From positions 90,533 to 154,532 of the forward strand of contig CALXCO010000002.1 in assembly GCA_944386805.1 (NCBI GenBank): 64,000 bases of DNA, given 5' to 3'. The stretch is from an uncultured Clostridia bacterium (GTDB lineage Bacteria; Bacillota; Clostridia; Oscillospirales; Ruminococcaceae). Positions 53,165 through 64,000 of this stretch are shown here, piece after piece. The translations under genes and the position numbers were made by a program. The first letter of the stretch is position 1. Each line of letters starts with the position of its first letter. Below the pieces are notes generated by a model that was not told the DNA's origin, searched no databases, and worked only from the letters and a program-made list of their open reading frames with translations.

Positions 53165-54854
53165 ATTTAAGGCTCAATTTTATCACCGAAACAAACTCCA
53201 TTTTTTGATCGCGGTACTATCCTGTTTACTAATTGCTTCCCTGAATCTTGCCATCGCCTGGGCGTTGCAGCAGATTATTGATACCGTTTCCGGCGTTCCC
53301 GGTGCGCTCAGTCTGTCTACACTGGCTATGCTGATTGCCGGAATTATTTTGCTGATCATTGTGTTTAAAGGATTGCAGTACATATCCAAGCCGCAGTTTA
53401 TGCAAAAGGCAATGCAGCAATATAAGGATTATGCTTTTCAAAAACTGACGCAAAAAAGTATTGCGGCATTCAATACCGAAAATACCGCGGACTATCTCTC
53501 CGCCTTTTCCAATGATCTGGCATCCATTGAAAAAGGGTATCTGGAAACCCAATTTACCATTCTGTCAAATGCTGTCACCTTTATCGGTGCGTTAATTATG
53601 ATGCTTTGCTACAGCCCGGTGATGACAGTCATTTCCTGTGCTTTTTTTATTTTGCCGATTGGCGCTTCCTTAATCACGGGTGACAGGATCGAAAAAGCCG
53701 AGCGGAATATTTCTAAACGGAATGGAGAACTGATCGCAACATTGAAAGACAGCCTGAATGGGTTTTCCGTTATCAAAAGCTTCAAGGCGGAAGCCGCAGT
53801 CATTGCCCTTTTCTTTAAAAACAATCAGGCAGTTGAAGAAGTAAAGTGTAACAAGCAAAAACTTTTGACAATTATTTCCATGTTGGCAGGTGTAGCAGGT
53901 GTTACCGCACAGCTGGGCACCTTTTTAGCCGGTGCATGGCTGGTAAAAGCAGGCTTGGGAATCACACCAGGTGTTTTGATTATGTTTATTGATCTAACCG
54001 GAAACATTATCAATCCGATTCAGGAATTACCTGAACAGCTTGCCGCCAGAAAAGCAGCCATTGGGCTCATCGACAAACTGGCCAATTCCTTAAATGATCA
54101 TGTCCGCGACGAGGGAATACAACTTCCCAGACACCTGGATCGCGGAATTAACATGAGAAATGTCTCTTTTGGCTACCAGCAGGGAACTGAGATCCTGCAT
54201 AATATTACTGCCGATTTTGAAGCAGGAAAATGCTATGCGGTCGTTGGTGCATCCGGCAGCGGCAAATCCACCCTGCTGGGACTTTTGATGGCAAGCCACG
54301 GCCATTATTCCGGCCAAATCAGCTATGATGAATATGAAATCCGAAAGGTCAGCAGTGCTTCACTTTACGACATGGTTTCCGTCATCCAACAGAATGTATT
54401 TGTATTCAACGCCTCCATTCGGGACAACATCACCATGTTCCATGAATTCCCCGATGAAGAAGTCGCACGGGCAATCGAGCTTTCCGGACTGTCTCCGCTG
54501 ATCGCAGAGCGTGGAGAAAACTACCTTTGCGGCGAAAACGGGAACGGACTGTCCGGAGGTGAAAAGCAGCGAATCTCCATCGCACGTAGTCTGCTGAAAA
54601 AATCACAGGTGCTGCTTGTCGATGAGGCAACCGCCGCTCTGGACCCGACGACAGCCTGTCAGGTATCAGCATCCATTTTGAATCTGGACTGCATGACACG
54701 CATTGTCGTAACCCATGATCTGGACGCAGCACTGCTGAAAAAATATGACAAGATCATCGCAATGAAAAACGGAAAGATTGAGGAGACTGGGAGCTTTGAT
54801 GCGCTGATGAACCAGAAAGGCTATTTTTATTCGCTCTTTACCGTTTCGCAATAA
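53145..54854 (+). CDS. ABC exporter half-transporter (fused membrane and ATPase domains)
   Basis: 569 residues. Six membrane segments in residues ~18-310, then an ATPase with Walker A GASGSGKST, Q-loop IQQNVFVF, signature LSGGEKQR, Walker B VLLVDEATAALD and H-loop VVTHD, all canonical, so a homodimer would have two active sites. No N-terminal peptidase domain. Substrate unknown; peptide export would suit the XRE-TPR partner. Confidence 0.92.
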   Translation: MKKQVNKFKAQFYHRNKLHFLIAVLSCLLIASLNLAIAWALQQIIDTVSGVPGALSLSTLAMLIAGIILLIIVFKGLQYISKPQFMQKAMQQYKDYAFQKLTQKSIAAFNTENTADYLSAFSNDLASIEKGYLETQFTILSNAVTFIGALIMMLCYSPVMTVISCAFFILPIGASLITGDRIEKAERNISKRNGELIATLKDSLNGFSVIKSFKAEAAVIALFFKNNQAVEEVKCNKQKLLTIISMLAGVAGVTAQLGTFLAGAWLVKAGLGITPGVLIMFIDLTGNIINPIQELPEQLAARKAAIGLIDKLANSLNDHVRDEGIQLPRHLDRGINMRNVSFGYQQGTEILHNITADFEAGKCYAVVGASGSGKSTLLGLLMASHGHYSGQISYDEYEIRKVSSASLYDMVSVIQQNVFVFNASIRDNITMFHEFPDEEVARAIELSGLSPLIAERGENYLCGENGNGLSGGEKQRISIARSLLKKSQVLLVDEATAALDPTTACQVSASILNLDCMTRIVVTHDLDAALLKKYDKIIAMKNGKIEETGSFDALMNQKGYFYSLFTVSQ

Positions 54855-54862
54855 TCCGTACG

Positions 54863-54906
54863 ATTCCCCTGCCGCCAGCTGTCATGCTCCCGGCAGGGGA
54901 ATTTTT
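54863..54906 (+). terminator. Intrinsic terminator after the XRE-ABC pair
   Basis: ATTCCCCTGCCG and CGGCAGGGGAAT, perfect 12-bp arms, then TTTT. Confidence 0.88.
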
Positions 54907-54939
54907 GTCTGTAAAATGAACGGATCCTGTTTAAAATAA

Positions 54940-54968
54940 TTGACAGGAAATTCCAGACGTGGTATAAT
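54940..54968 (+). promoter_or_regulatory. Consensus sigma-A promoter of the marR-ABC operon
   Basis: TTGACA and TATAAT, spacer 17 bp, both perfect. Confidence 0.88.
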
Positions 54969-54973
54969 CGTTG

Positions 54974-55000
54974 CGTTGACAACTGTTGCTTTTGCAACAA
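54974..55000. promoter_or_regulatory. Inverted repeats after the marR promoter
   Basis: GTTG-A-CAAC followed by TGTTGC-TTTT-GCAACA, placed at the transcription start; fits a MarR operator. Confidence 0.6.
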
Positions 55001-55045
55001 TATCAGCTGCATATTGATTCCAGTCTCGAAAGGATGAATTTACAG

Positions 55046-55549
55046 ATGGATGGTTTGATGAAATACATCAACCGCACAACCCGGTGCAGCAACTTCTTCC
55101 GTGCTCAACAGCTGGCAGACAGCGGCATATCCGGCGTACAGTGTGTTTATCTGCTGCGGGTCGGCCGCAATCCCGGCATATCTCAGGATCAGCTCGCCGG
55201 ACAGCTCTATAAGGATAAAAGTGTGGTAGCCCGACATCTGGCGACGCTTCAGCAAGCCGGTTATATCCGCCGTGAACCTGCTCCCAATGACCGCCGTGTC
55301 CAGCAGCTCTACCTGACAGAAAAAGCAGAAGCACTGCTTCCGCGTATTTTTGACGTGTTTGCCAAATGGGATGAAATCCTGACCCGTGGATTTACCGACG
55401 AGGAACGGGAGCTGGCGCTCAACCTGCTCACCCGTATTTATATGAATGCCGAGGCAGAAGTACAGCGGGAATCATCCGCACAGTACGACCAGACACGGCT
55501 GCAATCCTCCGAAATATCTGAACAGACCGTAAAGGAGAATACCAAGTGA
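55046..55549 (+). CDS. MarR-family transcriptional regulator
   Basis: 167 residues. Winged helix QLAGQLYKDKSVVARHLATLQQAGYI and wing REPAPNDRRVQQLYLT, with helical dimerisation ends. Regulates the ABC exporter genes that follow (overlap of 4 bp, GTGA). Start placed at ATG 55046 because AAAGGA is adjacent to the earlier ATG at 55034. Confidence 0.88.
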   Translation: MDGLMKYINRTTRCSNFFRAQQLADSGISGVQCVYLLRVGRNPGISQDQLAGQLYKDKSVVARHLATLQQAGYIRREPAPNDRRVQQLYLTEKAEALLPRIFDVFAKWDEILTRGFTDEERELALNLLTRIYMNAEAEVQRESSAQYDQTRLQSSEISEQTVKENTK

Positions 55550-57302
55550 AAAGGCTGCTGGAATATATCCGGCCGTATATTCTTCGGATGTCCGCCGGTT
55601 TTTCAATTAAATTCCTGGGTGCACTGATGGATTTGCTCATTCCATGGATGCTTTCCAAAATTGTAGACGATGTCATTCCAACCGGTGAAATACAGAATAT
55701 TTTGCTTTGGGGCGGCATGATGGTCGTGGCATCCGGGCTGGTTTATGCTTTCAACGTCATTCCCAACCGGATGGCCGCCCATGTTGCACGGGATATCACC
55801 GAAGAAGTCCGGATGGATTTGTATGAAAAGACCTCTTCCCTGTCCTGTAATCAGGTCGACCGCATTACCATTCCTTCGCTGATTTCGCGTATTACCTCGG
55901 ATACCTATAACGTCCACCGAATGCTGAATATGATGCAGCGTCTGGGGGTGCGGGCACCGATTCTGCTGGTCGGCGGTCTGATTGTCACGATGGCAATGGA
56001 GCCTCGGCTGGGCGCTGTTCTGCTGGCAATGATGCCGTTAATGGGACTGACCATCTGGCTGATTTCCAGAAAAGGCATCCCCATGTACATCGAAACACAG
56101 ACGCGTGTCGACCAGATGGTGCAGACGGTCCGCGAAAATATCGTCGGTATCCGTATTATCAAGGCACTGTCCAAAGGCAGCTACGAACGGGAACGGTTTG
56201 ACGGCGTAAACGACGCCCTCTCCCGTCAGGAGACCAAGGCCGGCGTTACAATGGCAACGACCAACCCGATGATGAACCTGTTTTTGAATTTTGGTCTGGT
56301 GTTTGTCATTCTGCTGGGTGCATTTCTGGTCAACAGCGGTATCACCAAAATCGGCAAAATCATTGCGTTCCAGAGCTATTTTACGATTATCCTGACCGCA
56401 GTTATCTCTCTGTCGCGTATGTTTGTCATTTTCTCCAAAGGTGCGGCCTCTGCCGACCGTATTGCTGAAGTGCTGGACCTTCCGCAGGAGCTGACGCCCC
56501 AGCTGGACGACAACACTGAAAAAGAAGAAAACGCCAGCCCGGACGAGTTTGTTGCATTTGACCATGTCAGCTTCTCCTATCTCGGACAGCAGGACAATCT
56601 GTCGAACATCAACTTTACCCTCAAACGAGGCGAGACGCTCGGTATTATCGGTTCGACCGGTTCAGGAAAATCAACCCTTGTCAACCTGTTGATGCGGCTT
56701 TATGACGTAACAAGCGGCCAGGTGCGCATTGGCGGGGTAGATGTCCGGAAGATTCCGGATGAAAAACTGCACCGGATGTTTGGTGTTGTTTTCCAGTCAG
56801 ACGTACTGTTTGCCGATACCATCCGGGAAAATATCGACTTCGGACGCCGGCTGACGATGGAACAGATTGAGGACGCTGCCCGTCAGGCACAGGCAGAGGA
56901 ATTTATCCTTGAACGTGCCGACAGTTTTGAGTCCCAGCTTGCGATTCGCGGCAGCAACCTTTCCGGCGGTCAGCGGCAGCGGCTGCTGATTGCCAGAGCA
57001 CTGGCCGGTCAGCCGGACATTCTGGTCCTGGATGACTCGTCCTCCGCACTCGACTACAAAACTGACGCATCCCTGCGCCAGGCCATCCGCGAGAATCATC
57101 AGAAAACGACCTCCATTATCATCGCCCAGCGCATCAGTTCTGTCATGCAGGCCGACCATATTCTGGTTCTGGAAAACGGCCGGGAGATCGGATACGGCAC
57201 CCACGACCAGCTGATGAAAACCTGTTCTGTTTATCAGGAGATTGCCGGCAGCCAGCTGGGAGACGGCAAACTGCATACGCCGAATGAAAAGGGGGAAAAT
57301 AA

Positions 57303-57306
<4 letters not shown>
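55546..57306 (+). CDS. Heterodimeric ABC exporter subunit A (degenerate Walker B)
   Basis: 586 residues; six membrane segments, Walker A GSTGSGKST, signature LSGGQRQR, but Walker B reads LVLDDSSSALD with Asp in place of the catalytic Glu. This marks the subunit supplying the non-hydrolytic half-site in LmrCD/BmrCD/TM287-288-type exporters. GTG start overlapping the marR stop. Multidrug or lipid/peptide export. Confidence 0.92.
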
Positions 57307-59111
<1,805 letters not shown>

Positions 59112-59153
59112 CCAGCGCATTTTCTCTGACAAACCTCTTTTATACCTCCTTTC

Positions 59154-59188
59154 AAAATCCGGTTCCCAGTGGACCGGATTTTGTTTTT
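59154..59188 (+). terminator. Intrinsic terminator after ABC exporter operon
   Basis: AAAATCCGGT and ACCGGATTTT stem, then GTTTTT. Confidence 0.85.
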
Positions 59189-59262
59189 CCCAAATAAAAA
59201 AGTCTTTTTCGGATTTTTGACGTACTATAGATGACCCAGATCGATGACAAGGGGTGAATTTT

Positions 59263-59799
59263 TTGAATGATGAAAAGGTGATAACCGCAATCAAAAATCG
59301 GGATGAAACGGCCATCAGCGAGGTCATCACCCGATATTCCAGACTTTTGTGGAAGTCAGCCGGTGCGGTTTTAAACAATATCGGCTCGGTACAGGATGTG
59401 GAAGAATGCGTGGCGGACACATTTATCTGTCTTTGGGAGCATCCCGACAGGTTTGAACCTAGCCGCGGCAGGCTGAAAACCTGGCTGTCGATTGTAGCCA
59501 GAACGCAGGCTGTCAACCGCTGCCGGGAAATTGCCAGACGTAAAATCGTCCCGCTTGAGGACGCCAGCTTTCTGAACCAGACCGACATCATCGACGGCGT
59601 CCTGCAACAGGAAGCGCAGCGTACATTGACGGCCTCTATTAATGAACTGGAAGAACCTGCCCGTGAAATCCTGATCCGGCGGTATTACTATGAGCAGAAG
59701 CCGAAGGAAATCGCACGGGCACTGGATATGAATGTCAAACAGGTCAACAACAGCCTTTACCGCACCAAATGCCGGCTCAGACAGGCTATTTCCGACTGA
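59263..59799 (+). CDS. RNA polymerase sigma-70 family (ECF-type) factor
   Basis: 178 residues. Region 2: DVEECVADTFICLWEHPDRFEPSRGRLKTWL core EECVADTFICLWEH; region 4: LEEPAREILIRRYYYEQKPKEIARALDM core and NVKQVNNSLYRTKCRL. Start is a TTG at 59263 with AAGGGG eight bases upstream; the GTG at 59254 overlaps that site. Followed 15 bp later by a membrane protein likely to be its anti-sigma factor. Confidence 0.88.
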   Translation: MNDEKVITAIKNRDETAISEVITRYSRLLWKSAGAVLNNIGSVQDVEECVADTFICLWEHPDRFEPSRGRLKTWLSIVARTQAVNRCREIARRKIVPLEDASFLNQTDIIDGVLQQEAQRTLTASINELEEPAREILIRRYYYEQKPKEIARALDMNVKQVNNSLYRTKCRLRQAISD

Positions 59800-59814
59800 A
59801 TGGGGGTATAAAGA

Positions 59815-61074
59815 GTGAACGCTTTCAGCAAACAAAATTTACAGAATATCCGGTCGATCTTTGAGCAGCAGACAGGCGTAGACCTGCGGCCTGTCAAAAG
59901 ACGTTATCTGCCCGTAAAGATGGCGGTCATCATGACAGCTGTCCTGATCTGCGGATTTACGATGACCGCTTTTACTTTTCATCTGTTTTCTTCTCTGGCA
60001 GGAGATGACCTCAGCCTTTGCGCGACATATCAGGGAGACGGGATTGTCTCCATCACTGTGGAAAACCAATCGGATAAAATGCTCAAATTCCAGCCTCAGC
60101 TCAAGCTGATGCGCTGGTCTACCGGAGAAGAAGTTCAGCCGGTTTCCGACGAAATCACTTTCACCGGAACAGAGTTTAACCCCCATTCCAGCGGAGTTAT
60201 GACGATTGATCTTTCGCAGGCTTATGACGTCGCGCAGCTGGAACAACCTATTGAAGGGGACAACTATTATTTTGTGCTGACCAACAATGATTTTCTTTTT
60301 GGTCAGGACTGGATGTGTACCGTGTATTTTTCAGAACCGGCAGCAATTGAAATGGAATACCCAGAAGACATCGTTTCAGTCGAAACTGACACGGAACTGT
60401 CGGAACAGATTGCAGAACAACTGAAGCCGTACTTTGGCAGATATATTCATGACCCTGATGAATACAGACAGCTGGCAAAAGAATATTATGCAAAATGCAG
60501 CGAACTGCTGGCACAGGTGGATGGCAATATCGTCCCGGCAGTCTCTCCTCTTGATTTTGCCGTAGACATTCCAATCGGACAGCTTCCGATATTTGACGAT
60601 ACGGTACCGGAAGATGCACAGCATGGACTCATTGTCGAAAACCGGTTCTCTCTGGATGGGTACAACCTGCCGGTAGGCGCATCGATGGAAGAAACAGCGC
60701 TGGTCATCGGTGCAACCGTCCCCCAGCATCAGGGAGAGACGGACGGCGGCACACCGGTTCAGCTGGTTTACCTGTTCACCTATGAAACCGACGCCATTCA
60801 ATCCCCTGGGGATTATGCTTTTGTTCATGGAAGGCTGCTGACCTTTGAGCAGATGGAGCCATACAAGGTATACGAGGATGCACAATACACCTGTTATGAT
60901 ATGACCGGCCTGTTTTACACCGACCTGCACGAATATGTGGGAACCATCCTCAGCGAGAGAAGCGACGTTTATCTGGATGAACAGGTCTGGAAAAGAATTG
61001 AAAACATTTATGCTTACTACCGTGACCCTGAAGTCCTGAAAAACAATTTTATCTATCTTTCACGTTCCGACTAA
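59815..61074 (+). CDS. Membrane protein, probable anti-sigma factor
   Basis: 419 residues, GTG start. A short cytoplasmic N-terminus (~35 residues), one membrane segment (VKMAVIMTAVLICGFTMTAF core, residues ~34-58), and a large extracytoplasmic part of unknown fold. No zinc-binding anti-sigma motif is seen; the role is inferred from position next to the sigma gene. Confidence 0.65.
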   Translation: MNAFSKQNLQNIRSIFEQQTGVDLRPVKRRYLPVKMAVIMTAVLICGFTMTAFTFHLFSSLAGDDLSLCATYQGDGIVSITVENQSDKMLKFQPQLKLMRWSTGEEVQPVSDEITFTGTEFNPHSSGVMTIDLSQAYDVAQLEQPIEGDNYYFVLTNNDFLFGQDWMCTVYFSEPAAIEMEYPEDIVSVETDTELSEQIAEQLKPYFGRYIHDPDEYRQLAKEYYAKCSELLAQVDGNIVPAVSPLDFAVDIPIGQLPIFDDTVPEDAQHGLIVENRFSLDGYNLPVGASMEETALVIGATVPQHQGETDGGTPVQLVYLFTYETDAIQSPGDYAFVHGRLLTFEQMEPYKVYEDAQYTCYDMTGLFYTDLHEYVGTILSERSDVYLDEQVWKRIENIYAYYRDPEVLKNNFIYLSRSD

Positions 61075-61105
61075 AGAAACCGGAATATATACCTTAGAAT
61101 TTTAC

Positions 61106-61139
61106 GCTGCCCGACAGATACCCTATCGGGCAGCATTTT
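61106..61139 (+). terminator. Intrinsic terminator after the sigma/anti-sigma pair
   Basis: GCTGCCCGA and TCGGGCAGC stem, then ATTTTC. Confidence 0.82.
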
Positions 61140-61246
61140 CTATGTTTTTAGATATTTATAACAGTTCTATCGGGAATCGTCGGTCATGTATACATATATA
61201 TGCAATTTTATCAAATAATTATTCATATTTTGAGCCAATTTTTCCC

Positions 61247-61275
61247 TGACAACCGGATATAAAAGTGATAAATTA
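61247..61275 (+). promoter_or_regulatory. Likely promoter of the amino-acid ABC operon
   Basis: CTGACA and TAAATT separated by 17 bp; moderate match. The 61140-61358 region shows no gene. Confidence 0.4.
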
Positions 61276-61358
61276 TAAACACATGATAAAAACATGAGAG
61301 CTGTCCGGAGAAAGCGGCTCTGAATGTCATGGACAAATTCGAAAGGAATGAATTTAAT

Positions 61359-62234
61359 ATGAAAAAAGTACTGGCACTCTTTTCCGCAGCACTGGTTTCC
61401 GCCCTCTGTCTTGCATCCTGCGGCGGTACCGACAGCACCTCCAGCAGCTCGGAATCCTCTCAGGAATCTTCCGCTGCATCCACCTCTTCTTCTGAATCTT
61501 CTGCAACTGAATCTTCTTCGGAAGAAAGCTCCGCTGAAACTGATACGGCAGCAGAATTTACCACCATTAACGATGGTATTCTGACAATGGCAACCAACGC
61601 AGAATTTCCTCCTTATGAGTATTACGAAGGCGACACCATCGTTGGTATCGACGCAGAAATCGCCCAGCTGATCGCTGATGAACTGGGACTGACTCTGGAA
61701 ATTTCCGACGTTGCGTTCGAGTCTATCGTTCCCGGTGTTCAGAGCGGAAAATATGATATGGGCATGGCCGGCATGACCATTGACGAGGACAGACTTCAGA
61801 GCGTCAATTTCTCTACCCCTTATGCAACCGGTATCCAGGCTGTCATCGTTAAGGAAGACAGCGATATCACTTCAATTGACGATCTGGAAGGCAAAATGAT
61901 TGGTGTTCAGACCAATACGACCGGTGATATCTATGCGTGTGGTGATTATGGCATTGAAAACGTAACACAGTATGACAACGGCGCGCTGGCGGTCGAAGGC
62001 CTCAAGAGCGGCAAGGTCGACTGCGTCATCATCGACAACGAACCTGCCAAGGCATACGCTGCCGCAAATGAAGGTCTGAAAGTTCTGGAAACTGAGTATG
62101 CAGTTGAAGATTACGCAATCTGCTTCTCTAAAGAAAACGCTGCACTGCAGGAAGCTGTAAACGGCGTTCTGGAAGATCTGATTGCCGATGGTTCGGTTCA
62201 GGAAATTATTGACAAATACATCAAAGCGGACTGA
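61359..62234 (+). CDS. Amino-acid ABC transporter substrate-binding lipoprotein
   Basis: 291 residues, lipoprotein signal (LCLASC lipobox), a Ser/Thr/Glu-rich linker of ~45 residues, then a periplasmic-binding-protein type 2 fold: LTMATNAEFPPYEYYEGD, IVGIDAEIAQLIADELG, YDMGMAGMTIDEDR, VDCVIIDNEPAKAY. Polar amino acid family (HisJ/GlnH-like). ATG after GAAAGGA. Confidence 0.93.
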   Translation: MKKVLALFSAALVSALCLASCGGTDSTSSSSESSQESSAASTSSSESSATESSSEESSAETDTAAEFTTINDGILTMATNAEFPPYEYYEGDTIVGIDAEIAQLIADELGLTLEISDVAFESIVPGVQSGKYDMGMAGMTIDEDRLQSVNFSTPYATGIQAVIVKEDSDITSIDDLEGKMIGVQTNTTGDIYACGDYGIENVTQYDNGALAVEGLKSGKVDCVIIDNEPAKAYAAANEGLKVLETEYAVEDYAICFSKENAALQEAVNGVLEDLIADGSVQEIIDKYIKAD

Positions 62235-62253
62235 TTAAAGGAATTTTTCTGAA

Positions 62254-62314
62254 GGGGCTGCTGCAAAACAAAACAAGGCGCGGGGCGTGTCTGATGTTTT
62301 GCGCGGCTCCTTTT
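62254..62314 (+). terminator. Attenuating hairpin between binding-protein and permease genes
   Basis: Long imperfect stem GGGGCTGCTGCAAAAC with GTTTTGCGCGGCTCC, then TTTTC. Would give more binding protein than permease. Confidence 0.6.
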
Positions 62315-62367
62315 CGGTCTGTCGTGGAATTTTGCGTAAAAACGGACAGAAAGGAATGGTCATCAGC

Positions 62368-63111
62368 ATGACAGCAATTATGAACTGGCTGGCGGAATTT
62401 ATAGACAAGCTACAGTTTGTTTTTTTGAAAGAAGACCGGTATCAGCAGATGATTCGCGGTTTTTTCAATACCCTTGAAATCACAGCAGGAGCGCTGGGAG
62501 TTGGTATCGTAATCGGGATACTGGTTGCGGCAATTCGCTCCTCTTATGACAAAAACCGGGAGTCGCTCAAACTTCGCGGCGGATTTGGCTATCATCTGCT
62601 GAAGTTTTTGAATATGATCTGTCGGCTTTACCTGACAGTCATCCGCGGCACGCCTGTCGTTGTCCAATTGATGATTGCTTACTTTCTTATCTTTGTTTCT
62701 TCAAAAAACGGTGTTCCAGTCGCCATCTTTGCGTTCGGCATCAATTCCGGCGCATATGTTGCTGAAATCTTCCGCGGCGGCATTATGTCGATTGACGGCG
62801 GGCAGTTTGAAGCGGGACGGAGTCTTGGCTTCAACTATCTGCAAACCATGTGGCACATCATTATCCCGCAGATGTTTAAAGCAGTCCTGCCGACTTTGTG
62901 CAACGAATTTATCGCACTGCTCAAGGAAACATCGGTCGCGGGTTATGTCGGCGTCGTTGACCTGACAAAAGCCGGAAACATCATTGCCGGCCGTACTTAT
63001 GATTATTTTATCCCATTGTTGACAGTTGCAGCGGTTTACCTGATCCTGGTCGTAATTCTGTCCTGGCTGGTAGGCTGTCTGGAGAGGAGGCTGCGCAGAA
63101 GTGAACGGTAA
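62368..63111 (+). CDS. Amino-acid ABC transporter permease (HisM/GlnP family)
   Basis: 248 residues, about five membrane segments, with the family EAA loop [21 protein letters not shown] and the start motif [16 protein letters not shown] 62368 preferred: AAAGGA is directly against the ATG at 62356. Confidence 0.92.
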   Translation: MTAIMNWLAEFIDKLQFVFLKEDRYQQMIRGFFNTLEITAGALGVGIVIGILVAAIRSSYDKNRESLKLRGGFGYHLLKFLNMICRLYLTVIRGTPVVVQLMIAYFLIFVSSKNGVPVAIFAFGINSGAYVAEIFRGGIMSIDGGQFEAGRSLGFNYLQTMWHIIIPQMFKAVLPTLCNEFIALLKETSVAGYVGVVDLTKAGNIIAGRTYDYFIPLLTVAAVYLILVVILSWLVGCLERRLRRSER

Positions 63112-63844
63112 CGTACTGATTGAGGTCAATGGGCTGAAAAAGCATTATAACAAAGGTAAAGTAAAGGCACTGGATGGGGTCAACTGCGTCGTACATAAAG
63201 GTGAGGTGCTGGTCATCATCGGCCCGTCCGGCAGCGGAAAATCTACCCTGCTGCGCTCTCTCAACCTGTTGGAAATTCCTACCGAAGGCAATATCCTGTT
63301 TGATGGCGTGGACATCACCGACCCTAAAATCAACATCAACACCCATCGTCAGAAGATGGGTATGGTCTTTCAGCACTTCAACCTCTTTCCGCATATGACA
63401 GTTCTCCGGAACATGACAATTGCACCGGTTAAACTGCTGCATAAATCCAAAGCTGACGCCGAAAAAAAGGCAATGGAACTGCTGACCCGTGTCGGACTGG
63501 CCGACCGGGCAAATGCCTATCCCAGCCAACTTTCGGGCGGACAGAAACAGCGTGTTGCGATTGTACGGGCGCTGTGCATGGAACCGGAAGTCATGCTGTT
63601 TGACGAACCGACTTCCGCGCTTGACCCGGAGATGGTCGGTGAGGTACTCGACGTTATGAAGGAACTGGCGCAGGAAGGAATGACGATGGTCGTTGTCACC
63701 CACGAGATGGGGTTTGCACGCGAAGTGGCCGACCGCGTTATCTTCATGAGCGACGGTGTCATCATCGAAGAAGGCAGTCCGAAAGACATCTTCGAATTTC
63801 CTGAGGAAGAAAGAACCAAAAATTTTCTCAAATGTGTTCTGTAA
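63101..63844 (+). CDS. Amino-acid ABC transporter ATPase (GlnQ/HisP family)
   Basis: 247 residues from GTG 63101. Walker [11 protein letters not shown]-loop VFQHFNLF, signature LSGGQKQR, Walker [14 protein letters not shown]-loop VVTHE. Overlaps the permease gene by 11 bp. Confidence 0.95.
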   Translation: MNGNVLIEVNGLKKHYNKGKVKALDGVNCVVHKGEVLVIIGPSGSGKSTLLRSLNLLEIPTEGNILFDGVDITDPKININTHRQKMGMVFQHFNLFPHMTVLRNMTIAPVKLLHKSKADAEKKAMELLTRVGLADRANAYPSQLSGGQKQRVAIVRALCMEPEVMLFDEPTSALDPEMVGEVLDVMKELAQEGMTMVVVTHEMGFAREVADRVIFMSDGVIIEEGSPKDIFEFPEEERTKNFLKCVL

Positions 63845-63893
63845 GAATGCAGCCATCCCTCAGACGCAAAATTCCAAAAAGCTGATACAGAAA

Positions 63894-63924
63894 ATGGGGA
63901 GTAAGTGTCATACTTACTCCCCAT
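63894..63924 (+). promoter_or_regulatory. Perfect hairpin after the ABC operon
   Basis: ATGGGGAGTAAGT-GTCAT-ACTTACTCCCCAT, 13-bp stem with no T run. Confidence 0.6.
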
Positions 63925-63935
63925 CAGTCTGTCGA

Positions 63936-63980
63936 GAAACGCAAGTTTAAGCGAAAGCTGAACTTGCGTTTCTTTGCATT
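63936..63980 (+). terminator. Terminator-like hairpin with GAAA tetraloop
   Basis: GAAACGCAAGTT and AACTTGCGTTTC outer stem, inner AGC-GAAA-GCT, then TTTG. Likely ends the ABC operon. Confidence 0.6.
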
Positions 63981-64000
63981 TGTGTGAAAAAGAAACCAAA

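Overview
The window looks like chromosome from a gut-type Clostridia bacterium, most likely Oscillospirales/Ruminococcaceae. I infer this from moderate GC, Gram-positive gene architecture (ylxM-ffh-rpsP-khpA, DnaD/DnaC-like loaders, SdpI/SdpR), strong GGAGG ribosome sites, the SCIFF ranthipeptide pair, and a serpin lipoprotein. No species call is possible. There is no phage, insertion sequence, CRISPR array or rRNA; one tRNA gene (Ala, GGC) is present.

Layout. 1-3.2 kb: 3'-truncated addA. 3.2-6 kb: thioredoxin-fold ArsC-like protein, AI-2E family permease, class II aldolase. 6.1-10 kb: VanW protein, AAC(6')-like acetyltransferase, inhibitory serpin lipoprotein, P1/DmpA peptidase. 10.1-12.7 kb: two-gene SufC-SufB Fe-S system divergent from a DtxR/MntR-like regulator. 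12.8-15.4 kb: SRP operon (ylxM, ffh, rpsP, khpA). 15.4-17.3 kb: metal-type riboswitch candidate with terminator ahead of a flotillin-like protein. 17.3-21.1 kb: helicase loader, DnaD, YdcF/ElyC-like protein, coiled-coil protein. 21.2-26 kb: Fe-S flavoenzyme, class I amidotransferase, choline-binding-type surface protein. 26.2-38.5 kb: tuf, fusA, rpsG, rpsL, rpoC, rpoB. 38.8-47 kb: mntP, sdpI/sdpR, SCIFF maturase and precursor, TIGR04086-like protein, yajC, nth, MATE, DivIVA-like protein. 46.3-48.6 kb: tandem PII-like protein with DUF1538 membrane protein. 48.8-51.6 kb: CofE-like ligase and a VanRS-like two-component system. 51.8-59.1 kb: tRNA-Ala, XRE-TPR regulator with ABC exporter, MarR with heterodimeric ABC exporter. 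59.2-61.1 kb: sigma factor and membrane partner. 61.3-63.8 kb: polar amino-acid ABC importer.

Themes. Manganese/iron handling recurs: a yybP-ykoY-like leader, MntP, a DtxR protein with mixed metal ligands, and SufCB with a palindrome on its -10 box. Most operons carry readable sigma-A promoters with 17-bp spacing and good terminators, and several have palindromes at the promoter that suggest autoregulation (sdpRI, sufCB, marR).

The observations I think most worth following are: (a) the riboswitch/terminator controlling a flotillin-like gene; (b) a perfect 25-bp repeat placed just upstream of both the VanR-like gene and the CofE-like ligase gene, suggesting a small dedicated regulon; (c) the PII-like/DUF1538 pair as a possible signalling-transport system. 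All function calls are from sequence reading; no searches were run.
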